NCBI RefSeq assembly: GCF_022788695.1
Contig: NZ_CP085160.1
Coordinates: 1 to 64,000 of the forward strand
Origin: Pseudosulfitobacter sp. DSM 107133
GTDB lineage: Bacteria > Pseudomonadota > Alphaproteobacteria > Rhodobacterales > Rhodobacteraceae
Direction of reading: 5' to 3'
Length of the DNA: 64,000 bases
The notes under the pieces were generated by a model. That model made no database searches. It saw nothing but the letters and a program-made list of their open reading frames with translations, and was not told where the DNA came from. Position numbers and translations under genes: made by a program. Each line of letters starts with the position of its first letter. Within the stretch, counting starts at the first letter, position 1. Of the stretch, positions 1-7,428 are shown in pieces.

Positions 1-1194
1 ATGAGCGAAGCTGAGCAGGACCTGGACATTGCCATCGGGCATTACGCAGAGCTTCTCGCGTCAAACCTTCATGCGCAACGTGCGGCCCACTTCCCTCCCG
101 ACGCCAAGAAAGTCATGCGCAGCCTGACTAGCGGCGAGGCGGCAGAGTTGCTTGGCGTCGATCATACCTACCTTCGCAAGCTTCATCGAGAAGGAAAGAT
201 CGCTGACGTCGAAACCACCGCGGGCAGCCACCGTCGGTATACACTCGATGATATCTGGGAGATCCGCCACGCCCTAGAGGCAAACGCGAAGAAGCCTGGG
301 ACCTACGTGCCGGGGCGGCGTGCCGGTGACGAGCTTCAGATTGTCTCCGTTGTGAACTTCAAAGGCGGAAGCGGGAAAACGACAACATCAGCTCACCTTG
401 CGCAGCGCTTGGCTCTCAAGGGATATCGTGTCCTTGCGATCGATCTGGACCCCCAAGCATCCTTTTCCGCGCTGCATGGCATCCAGCCTGAGCTGGACCT
501 GATGGAGGGTGGAACGCTGTATGACGCAGTTCGCTATGATGAACCGGTCCCGATCTCTGAAGTAATCCGTAAAACCTACATCCGAGGCCTCGACCTTATC
601 CCCGGGAACCTAGAGCTCATGGAATTCGAACATGAGACGCCGGCTGCCATCCAGCGAGGCGGCGCCCGCGCGTTCTTTGCCCGTGTGCGTGATGCGCTCG
701 ATAGTGTTGAAGCAGACTATGACGTCGTCGTCATCGACTGTCCGCCGCAGCTTGGCTTCCTGACCATGTCTGCCTTGTCGGCGTCATCCGGGGTGCTTGT
801 CACCGTTCACCCACAGATGCTTGATCTCATGTCTATGTCGCAGTTTTTGCGCATGACCGCTGATCTGCTTGGCGTCATCCGGGACGCCGGCGCAAACCTT
901 CGCTTTGACTGGCTGCGTTTCCTGCCAACCCGCTACAAGGTGGGCGACGCACCGCAAACTGAGGTCATTGCCTTCATCCGGGGCCTTTTCGGCAGGTCCG
1001 TCCTGACCAATCACATGGTCGAATCGACTGCGATTTCGGATGCGGGGCTCACAAAGCAGACGCTCTATGAGGCCGACAAGAAGGAATTCACGCGCCAGAC
1101 TTTCGATCGCGCGATCGATTCCATGAACGGCGTCAACGACGAGATCGCTGCGATCATTCAGAACACGTGGGGACGCAATGGCAAGAAAGCCTAA
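1..1194 (+). CDS. repA: RepA, ParA-type partition ATPase of the repABC cassette
   Basis: This 397-aa protein segregates the plasmid and, with RepB, usually represses its own operon. The N-terminal 40-70 region looks like a helix-turn-helix (SGEAAELLGVDHTYLRKL). A deviant Walker A (FKGGSGKTTT, about residues 120-129), the DLDPQAS motif (about 148-154) and VVVIDCPPQLGF (about 242-253) mark a ParA/MinD ATPase. The ATG is the first base of the window, so the promoter lies outside it. The 3' end overlaps repB by 17 bases, as is typical of coupled repAB. Length and order (A-B-C) match alphaproteobacterial repABC replicons. Confidence 0.96.
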   Translation: MSEAEQDLDIAIGHYAELLASNLHAQRAAHFPPDAKKVMRSLTSGEAAELLGVDHTYLRKLHREGKIADVETTAGSHRRYTLDDIWEIRHALEANAKKPGTYVPGRRAGDELQIVSVVNFKGGSGKTTTSAHLAQRLALKGYRVLAIDLDPQASFSALHGIQPELDLMEGGTLYDAVRYDEPVPISEVIRKTYIRGLDLIPGNLELMEFEHETPAAIQRGGARAFFARVRDALDSVEADYDVVVIDCPPQLGFLTMSALSASSGVLVTVHPQMLDLMSMSQFLRMTADLLGVIRDAGANLRFDWLRFLPTRYKVGDAPQTEVIAFIRGLFGRSVLTNHMVESTAISDAGLTKQTLYEADKKEFTRQTFDRAIDSMNGVNDEIAAIIQNTWGRNGKKA

Positions 1195-2110
1195 ACTTGG
1201 TCTGCCCTTGCAGACCCTGCGCAACGCGCCCGACGCTCTTGAGGGGCGCAGGCTCCGAGGTGGTGTTTTCGAAATCGACCCCGGTCATATCGAGACTGCA
1301 GGTCGGTTAGATGACCGACTTCAGATCGAGATCGAGGGTCTGAGGGCATCGATTTTCAAGAACGGCCAACGTGTTCCGATTCTAGTGCGCCCACTTGAGA
1401 GTGATCGCTACAGCCTGATCTATGGCCGCCGTCGCCTTGAGGCTTGCAGAGAACTTGGGATCAAGGTCCGCGCAATTGTCACGGAAATGGAGGGTGATCA
1501 GGCGCTTCGCGATCAGTTGCTGGAAAACCAGGAGCGGCGAGATCTGAGCTTTATCGAACGCGCGCTCGTAGCCGCTGCCTTGCTTGATGGAGATCACTTG
1601 GGCGAGTCAGAGCGCACCAACAAGGGCGTTGCCGAGGTTCTCAATCTGACCGAGGCTGGGGTTTCGCAGTTGTTAAGCGTTGTCCGCACCGTAGGAGAAG
1701 ATCTTGTCCTGGCCATCGGTGCGGCACCTGGGATCGGCCGACCCCGATGGGAGGAACTCAAGAAGTGTATTGGGGCTGCAGATGTGGACCACGAGCGACT
1801 CGCAGCCTTGGCCAATGAAACCAAGTCAATCCATTCGGGTGGAATAGATGAGAAGTCCGACCGGGCATTTTTGGCAGTCCTTTCTGCGGCAGGGAAGACC
1901 GAGCACTCCACTTCCTCGATTCGCTCGCGCAGCCAGCCTGAAATGGTCATTCCGGGGGTCGGTGCTGCAACCGTCACGACCGGACGCCGTGGCAAGCAAC
2001 TCAAGCTCGAGTTGAAGTCCGAGGATACTGAATTTGTCAGCTGGCTTGAGGGCAACGCCCCGCAGCTGCTTACCGAGCTTCATGAGCGCTGGAAGCGCTC
2101 AGAAGACTGA
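1178..2110 (+). CDS. repB: RepB, ParB-type centromere-binding protein
   Basis: This 310-aa protein is expected to bind parS sites and stimulate RepA. The ParB N-terminal domain is visible as YGRRRLEACRELG (about residues 80-93), followed by LLENQERRDLSFIERA (about 113-128), the canonical ParB box II region, and then a helix-turn-helix. The ATG lies inside the end of repA, so the two genes are translationally coupled. Its probable targets are the paired 16-bp palindromes just after repC. A gap of about 200 bases with an antisense RNA separates it from repC. Confidence 0.95.
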   Translation: MARKPKLGLPLQTLRNAPDALEGRRLRGGVFEIDPGHIETAGRLDDRLQIEIEGLRASIFKNGQRVPILVRPLESDRYSLIYGRRRLEACRELGIKVRAIVTEMEGDQALRDQLLENQERRDLSFIERALVAAALLDGDHLGESERTNKGVAEVLNLTEAGVSQLLSVVRTVGEDLVLAIGAAPGIGRPRWEELKKCIGAADVDHERLAALANETKSIHSGGIDEKSDRAFLAVLSAAGKTEHSTSSIRSRSQPEMVIPGVGAATVTTGRRGKQLKLELKSEDTEFVSWLEGNAPQLLTELHERWKRSED

Positions 2111-2154
2111 GGAAGAGCAACCAACAAAAAGGAGGCACGATACAGGCAAGAATG

Positions 2155-2187
2155 AAAAAGGCCCCGAGAAGCTAGCTTCACGAGACC
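2155..2187 (-). terminator. Intrinsic terminator of the ctRNA
   Basis: On the minus strand, 13-nt arms (2187-2175 and 2172-2160) pair with one mismatch and a few G-U pairs around a TA loop. The hairpin is followed by five T residues (2159-2155). Confidence 0.75.
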
Positions 2188-2238
2188 TTAATTAGGTTTC
2201 GAACGGGACCAGCCCGCTACAAAACTTCAGTTTTCGCA
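2155..2238 (-). ncRNA. Counter-transcribed RNA (ctRNA) of the repB-repC gap
   Basis: repABC plasmids control copy number and incompatibility with a small antisense RNA between repB and repC. The reverse strand here has a good sigma-70 promoter (boxes at 2268-2273 and 2245-2250) and, about 85 bases on, a near-perfect hairpin followed by TTTTT. The ends are predicted from these signals, not measured. It would pair with the repC mRNA leader. Confidence 0.75.
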
Positions 2239-2244
2239 CCTCTG

Positions 2245-2273
2245 AATGTAGCGATCTGGCCCCTCTCCCGCAA
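2245..2273 (-). promoter_or_regulatory. Promoter of the ctRNA
   Basis: Read on the minus strand, TTGCGG (2273-2268) and TACATT (2250-2245) are separated by exactly 17 bases, giving a predicted start near 2238. It faces away from repC, as expected for an antisense inhibitor. Confidence 0.65.
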
Positions 2274-2311
2274 GCGCAAAGCGATTCGCGGGCCACTCAA
2301 ATTTTGCCTTC

Positions 2312-3538
2312 GTGAATATTTTCATGGAGTACACACCAATTTCGCCGTTTATGCGGCCGATATCGCACGCCCATCTGCGCGTGATCGAGCGGCCCGAGGC
2401 ATCTGTTCCAGGCAAGCCCGTCAACAAGTGGGAGCTCCTCCGCGAGTTGTCCAAGGCGCAGGCAGCCTTTGGGGTTTCCGAGCGCGATCTGACCGTTCTT
2501 CAGGGACTTCTCAGCTTCTTTCCGGACGATGCGCTTGGCGGGAACACCGAAATGGTCGTCTTCCCATCCAACAAGGCGATCTGCGAGCGGCTGAACGGCA
2601 TGCCTTGCTCGACGATGCGCCGTCACCTCGCCCGGTTGGTCGACGCAGGCTTGCTCATGCGGCGCGATAGCCCCAACGGGAAGCGGTATGTGCGCAAGCG
2701 TGGCGAAGATCGCGTGGCTTTCGGCTTTGATCTCTCCCCGCTCTATTGCCGGGCAGAGGAGATTGCACGGGCCGCAGAGGCTGTGCGTGAGGCTGAGGAC
2801 CGTGTGCGGCGACTGAGGGAGGTGGTGAGCCTCATGCGTCGCGACCTAGCCGCTCTGGCGGAGTTCGGCGAGGAGATCCAGCCCGGGCTTGGCCTATGGG
2901 ACCAGCTCAGCGATACGGCCGCCCTCACAGCCCGCGCTCTTCGCCGTAAGCTTTCGCTTGAGGATCTGTCGGCATTCCGGACTGAACTGGAGACCCTCCT
3001 TGACCAGGCGCGCAATGTCATTGACGGCCCAGAAACAGAAGAAATGAACACCAATGATGCCCATTTTGAGCGTCACCATCATAATTCAAATAAAGAATCT
3101 ATAGATCTTGAACCTGCCTTAGAAAAAGGCGGGGCGACGGCGGGCAGCGCGCTTGATGTTGATACGGGTGAGCCTGTGGCTGACGTTGAAGAGCCTGACA
3201 CTAGGCGGGTGCCGAAAATCCCACTTCACCTGGTGATTGCCAGCTGTCCCTCGCTCAAGACTTTCTATCAGGACGACGTTCGACATTGGCACCAGCTTTT
3301 CGACGCGGCTTGTCATATACGGCCGGCCATGGGGATCAGTGTTTCCGCTTGGGAAGAAGCGCAGCGCTGTATGGGACCAGAGCAAGCCTCGATCGTCGTC
3401 GTGGCCATGCTGGAACGTTTTTCCGACATCAGATCACCGGGTGGATACTTGCGGGCGCTGACGTCCAAGGCTGCGGCTGGCGAGTTTTCCTGCGGGCCGA
3501 TGGTCATGGCGCTGACCGGACGGCGAAGTGCGGCTTAA
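2312..3538 (+). CDS. repC: RepC, replication initiator
   Basis: RepC is the initiator of repABC plasmids, and the replication origin normally lies inside its gene. The 408-aa product starts with MEYTPISPFMRPISHAH and contains the conserved RepC winged-helix region (KWELLRELSKAQAAFGVSERDLTVL and SNKAICERLNGMPCSTMRRHLARL). The GTG at 2312 and an ATG at 2324 are both possible starts. The ATG gives the more usual N-terminus. The stop codon lies inside the first of two identical palindromes. Confidence 0.95.
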   Translation: MNIFMEYTPISPFMRPISHAHLRVIERPEASVPGKPVNKWELLRELSKAQAAFGVSERDLTVLQGLLSFFPDDALGGNTEMVVFPSNKAICERLNGMPCSTMRRHLARLVDAGLLMRRDSPNGKRYVRKRGEDRVAFGFDLSPLYCRAEEIARAAEAVREAEDRVRRLREVVSLMRRDLAALAEFGEEIQPGLGLWDQLSDTAALTARALRRKLSLEDLSAFRTELETLLDQARNVIDGPETEEMNTNDAHFERHHHNSNKESIDLEPALEKGGATAGSALDVDTGEPVADVEEPDTRRVPKIPLHLVIASCPSLKTFYQDDVRHWHQLFDAACHIRPAMGISVSAWEEAQRCMGPEQASIVVVAMLERFSDIRSPGGYLRALTSKAAAGEFSCGPMVMALTGRRSAA

Positions 3539-3549
3539 CAGCTGTTAAG
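3534..3549. repeat. 16-bp perfect palindrome, candidate parS (copy 1)
   Basis: The sequence CTTAACAGCTGTTAAG is its own reverse complement and overlaps the repC stop codon. An identical copy lies 47 bases downstream. repABC partition sites are short palindromes near the cassette, so RepB binding is the simplest explanation. Confidence 0.7.
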
Positions 3550-3580
3550 TTTCGACGTCGTCGGTGCTCAGTTGGCCTGA

Positions 3581-3596
3581 CTTAACAGCTGTTAAG
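3581..3596. repeat. 16-bp perfect palindrome, candidate parS (copy 2)
   Basis: This is an exact repeat of CTTAACAGCTGTTAAG. Its start is 47 bases after the start of copy 1, between 4 and 5 helical turns. The pair separates repC from the leader of the large ParB-like gene. Confidence 0.7.
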
Positions 3597-3623
3597 TCGC
3601 CTCTTGGCAACCATCCGATTATC

Positions 3624-3707
3624 GAGAGGGAAAGGAGTGTTGGTTTGAGGGTGACGGGAAGTGAGATCGGGAGAGTGGCTTCCGGCGCCCGTCGTGGAGA
3701 AGAACTG
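3624..3707 (+). promoter_or_regulatory. Structured 5' leader, shared family, copy 1
   Basis: The sequence upstream of the large ParB-like gene matches the leader at 13229-13309 along its length. Shared parts are AGGAGTG, GGTGACGGG, a GAG, GGGAGAGTGGCT (3669-3680), GCGCC and GTC..GGAG before the start codon. GGGAG/CTTCC can form a small hairpin. Placement directly before genes for DNA-handling proteins resembles the proteobacterial radC RNA motif. That name is from memory and was not verified. Confidence 0.5.
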
Positions 3708-5885
3708 ATGACGAAAGCTGTCCAGAAAATCACCCTGTCCCCGTCCCGGGATATCCCTTTCGACAAGCTGGTGCTGAGCCAGTCCAACGTGCGGCGCATC
3801 GAGGCCGACGTGTCCGTCGAGGAACTGGCCGAAGACATCGCCCGCCGCGGCCTGTTGCAGAGCCTGAGCGTGCGGCCCGTGTTGGCTGACGATGGTACCG
3901 AGACCGGCAAGTTTGAGATCCCGGCCGGGGGACGGCGGTTCCAAGCGTTGTCCCTGCTGGTGAAGCAGAAGCGGTTGGCCAAGACGACGCCCATTCCCTG
4001 CATCGTACGCGATGCTGCGTCCAACATCCTGGCTGAGGACGATTCACTTGCGGAAAACATGCAGCGCGTCGCCCTGCACCCGCTCGATCAGTTCCGCGCG
4101 TTTGTGTCCCTGCGGGATAAGGGTCAGAGCGATGCAGAGATTGCTGCGGCCTTCTTCGTGACGTCGCAGATCGTGAAACAGCGCCTGAAACTTGCCTCTG
4201 TCGCTCCTGCCCTGCTTGAGGTCTATGCCGAGGATGGCATGACGCTGGAGCAGCTTATGGCCTTCACCGTGAACCCCGATCACGCGCGTCAGGTTCAGGT
4301 CTGGGATGTGATCCATTCATCCTGGAACAAGGAGCCATTCCAGATCCGGCGCATGCTGACCGAGACCTCGGTCCGGGCGTCCGACCGACGTGCAGTCTTT
4401 GTGGGTGTTGAGGCCTATGAAGCGGCGGGCGGCACGATGTTGCATGATCTCTTTCAGGGCGATGACGGTGGCTGGCTCGAGGACCCTGCCCTTCTCGATC
4501 GGCTGGTGACGGAAAAACTCCAGGCCGAGGCTGAGACGGTTGCGGTTGCGGGCTGGAAGTGGATCGAGGTCGCGCTTGATCTGCCCTACGGCTACAGCTA
4601 CGGCCTGCGGTCCTTATCCGGCGATCCGGCACCTATGACGGATGACGAAGGTGCGGCTCATGCCAAGCTGCTCGCCGAGTATCGGGCGCTGGAAGAGGAA
4701 TGCGCGGGTCAGGATGAAATCCCCGACGAGATCGACACGCGGCTTGGCGTGTTGGAAACGGAGATGGAAAAGATCGAGACCCGGCCGTTGATCTTCCACG
4801 CGGAGGAGATCGGGCGAGCCGGGGCGTTCGTCACGCTCGACCGCTACGGCGCTCTGGCAGTCTATCGCGGGTATGTGCGTCCAGAGGATGAGCCTGTTGA
4901 CGAGACCGCGGTCCAGGACGGTACTGATCCTGCGGTGGCGGGGCAGGGGGATGATCGTGATCTCCCCGATGGCTATGACAGTGCCGCTCATGTCGGAACC
5001 ATCATCATGTCGGGTGGTCAGCCAATTGGTGGCGACCTGCCAGAGGATGAGGATGACGGGGCGTTGAAGCCACTGCCCGAGCGGTTGGTCATGGAGTTGA
5101 CGGCCCACCGGACGCTGGCGCTGCGTGAAGCGATCGGGCGCTCGCCGGATGTCGCGCTGACACTCCTGCTCCTGAATTTGGTGACGGACACCTTCCGCAC
5201 CTCCTCTGCTTCGGGAAGCTGTCTCGAAGCCTCGGTGCGTCACGTCTACATGTCGGCGCAGGCGCCCGATCTGAAGGACAGCGAGGTGGCAAAGCTGGTC
5301 GACGAGCGTCATGCGGAATGGGAAGCCGATCTGCCGCTTGGCGATGATGCGGCACTCTGGGACTATTTGACGGTTCTCGACCAGGGCAGTCGGCTGGCCT
5401 TGCTGGCGCATTGCCTCAGCTTCGGCGTCAACGCGCTGCATGAGAAGGTGAACCCTTACGGGGCAGGCATCTCTGCTGGCGGTCTGACCCGGCGTATGGG
5501 GCATGCCGATCTCGTGGCGCGCGCCACAGGTCTCGATATGGTCGAGGCGGGATGGGAGCCGACGGTCGACACCTATCTCAACCGCGTGCCCAAGGCCCGC
5601 ATCCTCGAGGCCGTGCGTGAGGCCAAAGGGGAGGGGACTGCCCAGCTCCTCGATCACCTGAAGAAAGGCGAGATGGCCAGTGAGGCCGAGCGCTTGCTGA
5701 AAGGCAGCGGCTGGTTGCCCGAGGTCCTGCGCCGGAACGATCTCGTGGCGCTGGACGGTGAGGACTGTGCCGAAGGGCAGGGGGTGGGTGTCGAAGTGGC
5801 TGACAGCGTCAGTGAAGCTGACCTTCCTGCATTTCTGACGGATGACCTGCCTGCTGAAGGCGCGTCGATGCTGGCCGCAGAATAA
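3708..5885 (+). CDS. Large ParB/Spo0J-family protein (725 aa)
   Basis: The N-terminal third is a ParB domain: PAGGRRFQALSLL (about residues 69-81), LAENMQRVALHPLDQFRAF (about 113-131) and a following HTH-like segment (SDAEIAAAFFVTSQIVKQRL). The remaining 500 residues are acidic, with no motif I recognise. The family is common on Rhodobacteraceae and rhizobial plasmids. It is much longer than true partition ParB, so a role in plasmid gene control or DNA processing is as likely as partition. The ATG at 3708 was chosen because it follows the conserved leader and GGAGAAGAACTG. A longer frame opens at 3564 but would translate the leader. Confidence 0.85.
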   Translation: MTKAVQKITLSPSRDIPFDKLVLSQSNVRRIEADVSVEELAEDIARRGLLQSLSVRPVLADDGTETGKFEIPAGGRRFQALSLLVKQKRLAKTTPIPCIVRDAASNILAEDDSLAENMQRVALHPLDQFRAFVSLRDKGQSDAEIAAAFFVTSQIVKQRLKLASVAPALLEVYAEDGMTLEQLMAFTVNPDHARQVQVWDVIHSSWNKEPFQIRRMLTETSVRASDRRAVFVGVEAYEAAGGTMLHDLFQGDDGGWLEDPALLDRLVTEKLQAEAETVAVAGWKWIEVALDLPYGYSYGLRSLSGDPAPMTDDEGAAHAKLLAEYRALEEECAGQDEIPDEIDTRLGVLETEMEKIETRPLIFHAEEIGRAGAFVTLDRYGALAVYRGYVRPEDEPVDETAVQDGTDPAVAGQGDDRDLPDGYDSAAHVGTIIMSGGQPIGGDLPEDEDDGALKPLPERLVMELTAHRTLALREAIGRSPDVALTLLLLNLVTDTFRTSSASGSCLEASVRHVYMSAQAPDLKDSEVAKLVDERHAEWEADLPLGDDAALWDYLTVLDQGSRLALLAHCLSFGVNALHEKVNPYGAGISAGGLTRRMGHADLVARATGLDMVEAGWEPTVDTYLNRVPKARILEAVREAKGEGTAQLLDHLKKGEMASEAERLLKGSGWLPEVLRRNDLVALDGEDCAEGQGVGVEVADSVSEADLPAFLTDDLPAEGASMLAAE

Positions 5886-5897
5886 CGTGATCCAGCG

Positions 5898-5918
5898 GGG
5901 GGCGGAGATTCCGCCCCC
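5898..5918 (+). terminator. Hairpin after the ParB-like gene
   Basis: A perfect 9-bp stem (GGGGGCGGA / TCCGCCCCC) with a GAT loop begins 12 bases after the stop codon. No clear U tract follows, so it may act as an mRNA 3' stabiliser or weak terminator. Confidence 0.55.
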
Positions 5919-5984
5919 AATTACCCTATAACATAACAATATCAATATGATGAGTGCGATTACTCGCATTCGGAATGAGGAATC

Positions 5985-6459
5985 ATGTCTGCAACAACCA
6001 TCATCGACACTGCCCCCCCTCGGGGCGCTGATCCGCTACACCGACGGCAGCCCCAAGCCACCGGCACGCTTCACCAAGAAGCTGGCGGCCTGGGAGCGCT
6101 CGAACGGCGTGGGCCGTCTTGTGAAAAAGGAGCCACCCCGGCCTTACGCGACCTGGACTGCTCCCGCGTCGTTCACGCTGCATGAGGGTAACTTCTCCTC
6201 GGACGGGGTGATCCTCGTGACCATCATGCGCAGCCATTCCGCTGACAGCGCCCTCGTCTTCGAGGTGGCCGAGGAACCGAAGCCCGGGCAGGTGCGCGTG
6301 CTTCTCGACTTCGGCGGCAACACGGAGCTGCTGCATTTGGCGGAGTCCGTCACTGCGGCCGAGCTTTGGATCGCCAAGGAAGGATACCGCAATGCGCGGC
6401 TCGAAATCGTCACTGATGAAGAGGGCGAAAGGGCAGGGGGCGCGGACCTGGCCGCCTGA
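5985..6459 (+). pseudogene. Unknown plasmid protein, frameshifted in a C7 tract
   Basis: An ATG at 5985 with a good ribosome site (GAGGAATC) opens MSATTIIDTAP and then runs out of frame at seven C residues (6013-6019). With six Cs the frame would continue as DTAPLGALIRYTDGSP into the long frame ending at 6459, a protein of about 157 aa. The downstream frame can be extended upstream to an ATG at 5947, but that start has no ribosome site. The options are a real frameshift, slippage-based phase variation or a sequencing error. No function is recognised. The protein is predicted soluble, with many charged residues. Confidence 0.6.
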
Positions 6460-6473
6460 GCCCAACTGAAACC

Positions 6474-6501
6474 GAGGGGCCCGCCCAAGCGCGGGCCTCT
6501 C
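6474..6501 (+). terminator. Hairpin terminator after the frameshifted gene
   Basis: GGCCCGC (6478-6484) pairs with GCGGGCC (6491-6497), with GAG/CTC extending the base. The hairpin starts 14 bases after the stop codon. Confidence 0.55.
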
Positions 6502-6843
6502 ATCCATCACAACCTTGTCCCGCGATGTCGCGGAGCGCCAAAGGAACCATCCCCAAGGAAGGACGTCTTCAACCAAGAGCCTGCCCGGGAGGCTGGCGGC
6601 GTTAGAAGCATCAGCGGGACAATCGGCTCCTGACGTTGGGGGATCCCCCGCTCGCCACTCCCTTCCTTGCCCCGAATCCTGTCTTCGAGATCAACCCGCG
6701 AGGGGTCGGACTACGGGCAAGCCCGTGCCGCCGGGCGGATTCGGACGAGCCGAACGCACCCGGTGATGTCAGCCAGTCTTCGGGCCTGCGGGGTCCTGTC
6801 GCGCGGGGGATGGTCCCCCGCCTCCCAGACAGGAGCCAAACAG
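6502..6843 (+). other. Long non-coding leader region before a 54-aa gene
   Basis: These 342 bases have no convincing gene. They hold GC-rich potential hairpins, the clearest being GCGGGGGA (6803-6810), TGG, TCCCCCGC (6814-6821), just before the ribosome site (AGGAG) of the next gene. A cis-regulatory leader is plausible. It is similar in position, but not closely in sequence, to the leaders at 3624 and 13229. Confidence 0.35.
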
Positions 6844-7008
6844 ATGTCCCGCAAAGATGCACACGCCTTCGCAGCCTCCCTCGCCGCCACGCTCATGGTC
6901 TCGATCGTCGTCTTCCAGGCAGGGGATGGAACCTTCGGCGCCGTCCCAGCCGATGAAATCGACGGCGACGAGGTTCAGGTGCTGGTTGAGATTGACCCGT
7001 GGGCTTAG
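6844..7008 (+). CDS. Small membrane or secreted protein (54 aa), unknown
   Basis: ATG at 6844 follows AGGAGCCAAACAG. The product has a charged start (MSRKDAH), one hydrophobic stretch (AASLAATLMVSIVVFQAG, residues about 10-27) and an acidic tail ending DPWA. This fits a single-pass membrane or exported peptide. Its stop codon sits in the loop of a perfect 8-bp hairpin. I do not recognise the family. It is too short for most gene callers, but the start signals and terminator support it. Confidence 0.55.
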   Translation: MSRKDAHAFAASLAATLMVSIVVFQAGDGTFGAVPADEIDGDEVQVLVEIDPWA

Positions 7009-7016
7009 GCCCACGG
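6997..7016 (+). terminator. Hairpin overlapping the stop codon of the 54-aa gene
   Basis: CCGTGGGC (6997-7004) and GCCCACGG (7009-7016) pair perfectly around TTAG, which contains most of the TAG stop. Confidence 0.5.
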
Positions 7017-7428
7017 TTACCTCGGCAGCCTCACGCGGTGGCGCAGACGCGCCTCCTGCCGCAGTGCCGCCCTCGCGCACGCCACCCGCGAGGACCCCGC
7101 ACAGCGGTCCGTTGATGGTGCATCGCCAGACGGCCCGAGGCCGCGGATGCGCCAGTCGCAATGCGACCACCACAAGGTCAAGATGATAGACGTATCCAGC
7201 TCTATATCTACCATTCGTGCGCAAAGCAGCGTTTGATCGAAGGAAGCCTAAAGTTGCCTGCTGCATTAAGGCCTAGCATGCGGACTAAGCGCTCTGGAAG
7301 AGCGGAAAATGGTGCGGAAATTTATATTATAAGAATTCCTGCATCCTCTCTCATTGAGGGCCGAAGATTGACACGCTGAGTGAAGGGTGCCCCTATCGCC
7401 GCACATAAATCAGTTTGGCGGGGGCGTG
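7017..7428. other. Intergenic region before the J-domain gene
   Basis: About 410 bases without a supported gene. The first half is GC-rich. The second half (about 7180-7380) is AT-richer and probably carries the promoter of the downstream gene. I see no repeat or clear operator. Confidence 0.4.

Noticed and set aside
4614..5969. 451-codon reverse-strand open frame
   Set aside because: It lies entirely opposite the ParB-like gene, has no family features and reflects high-GC codon structure.
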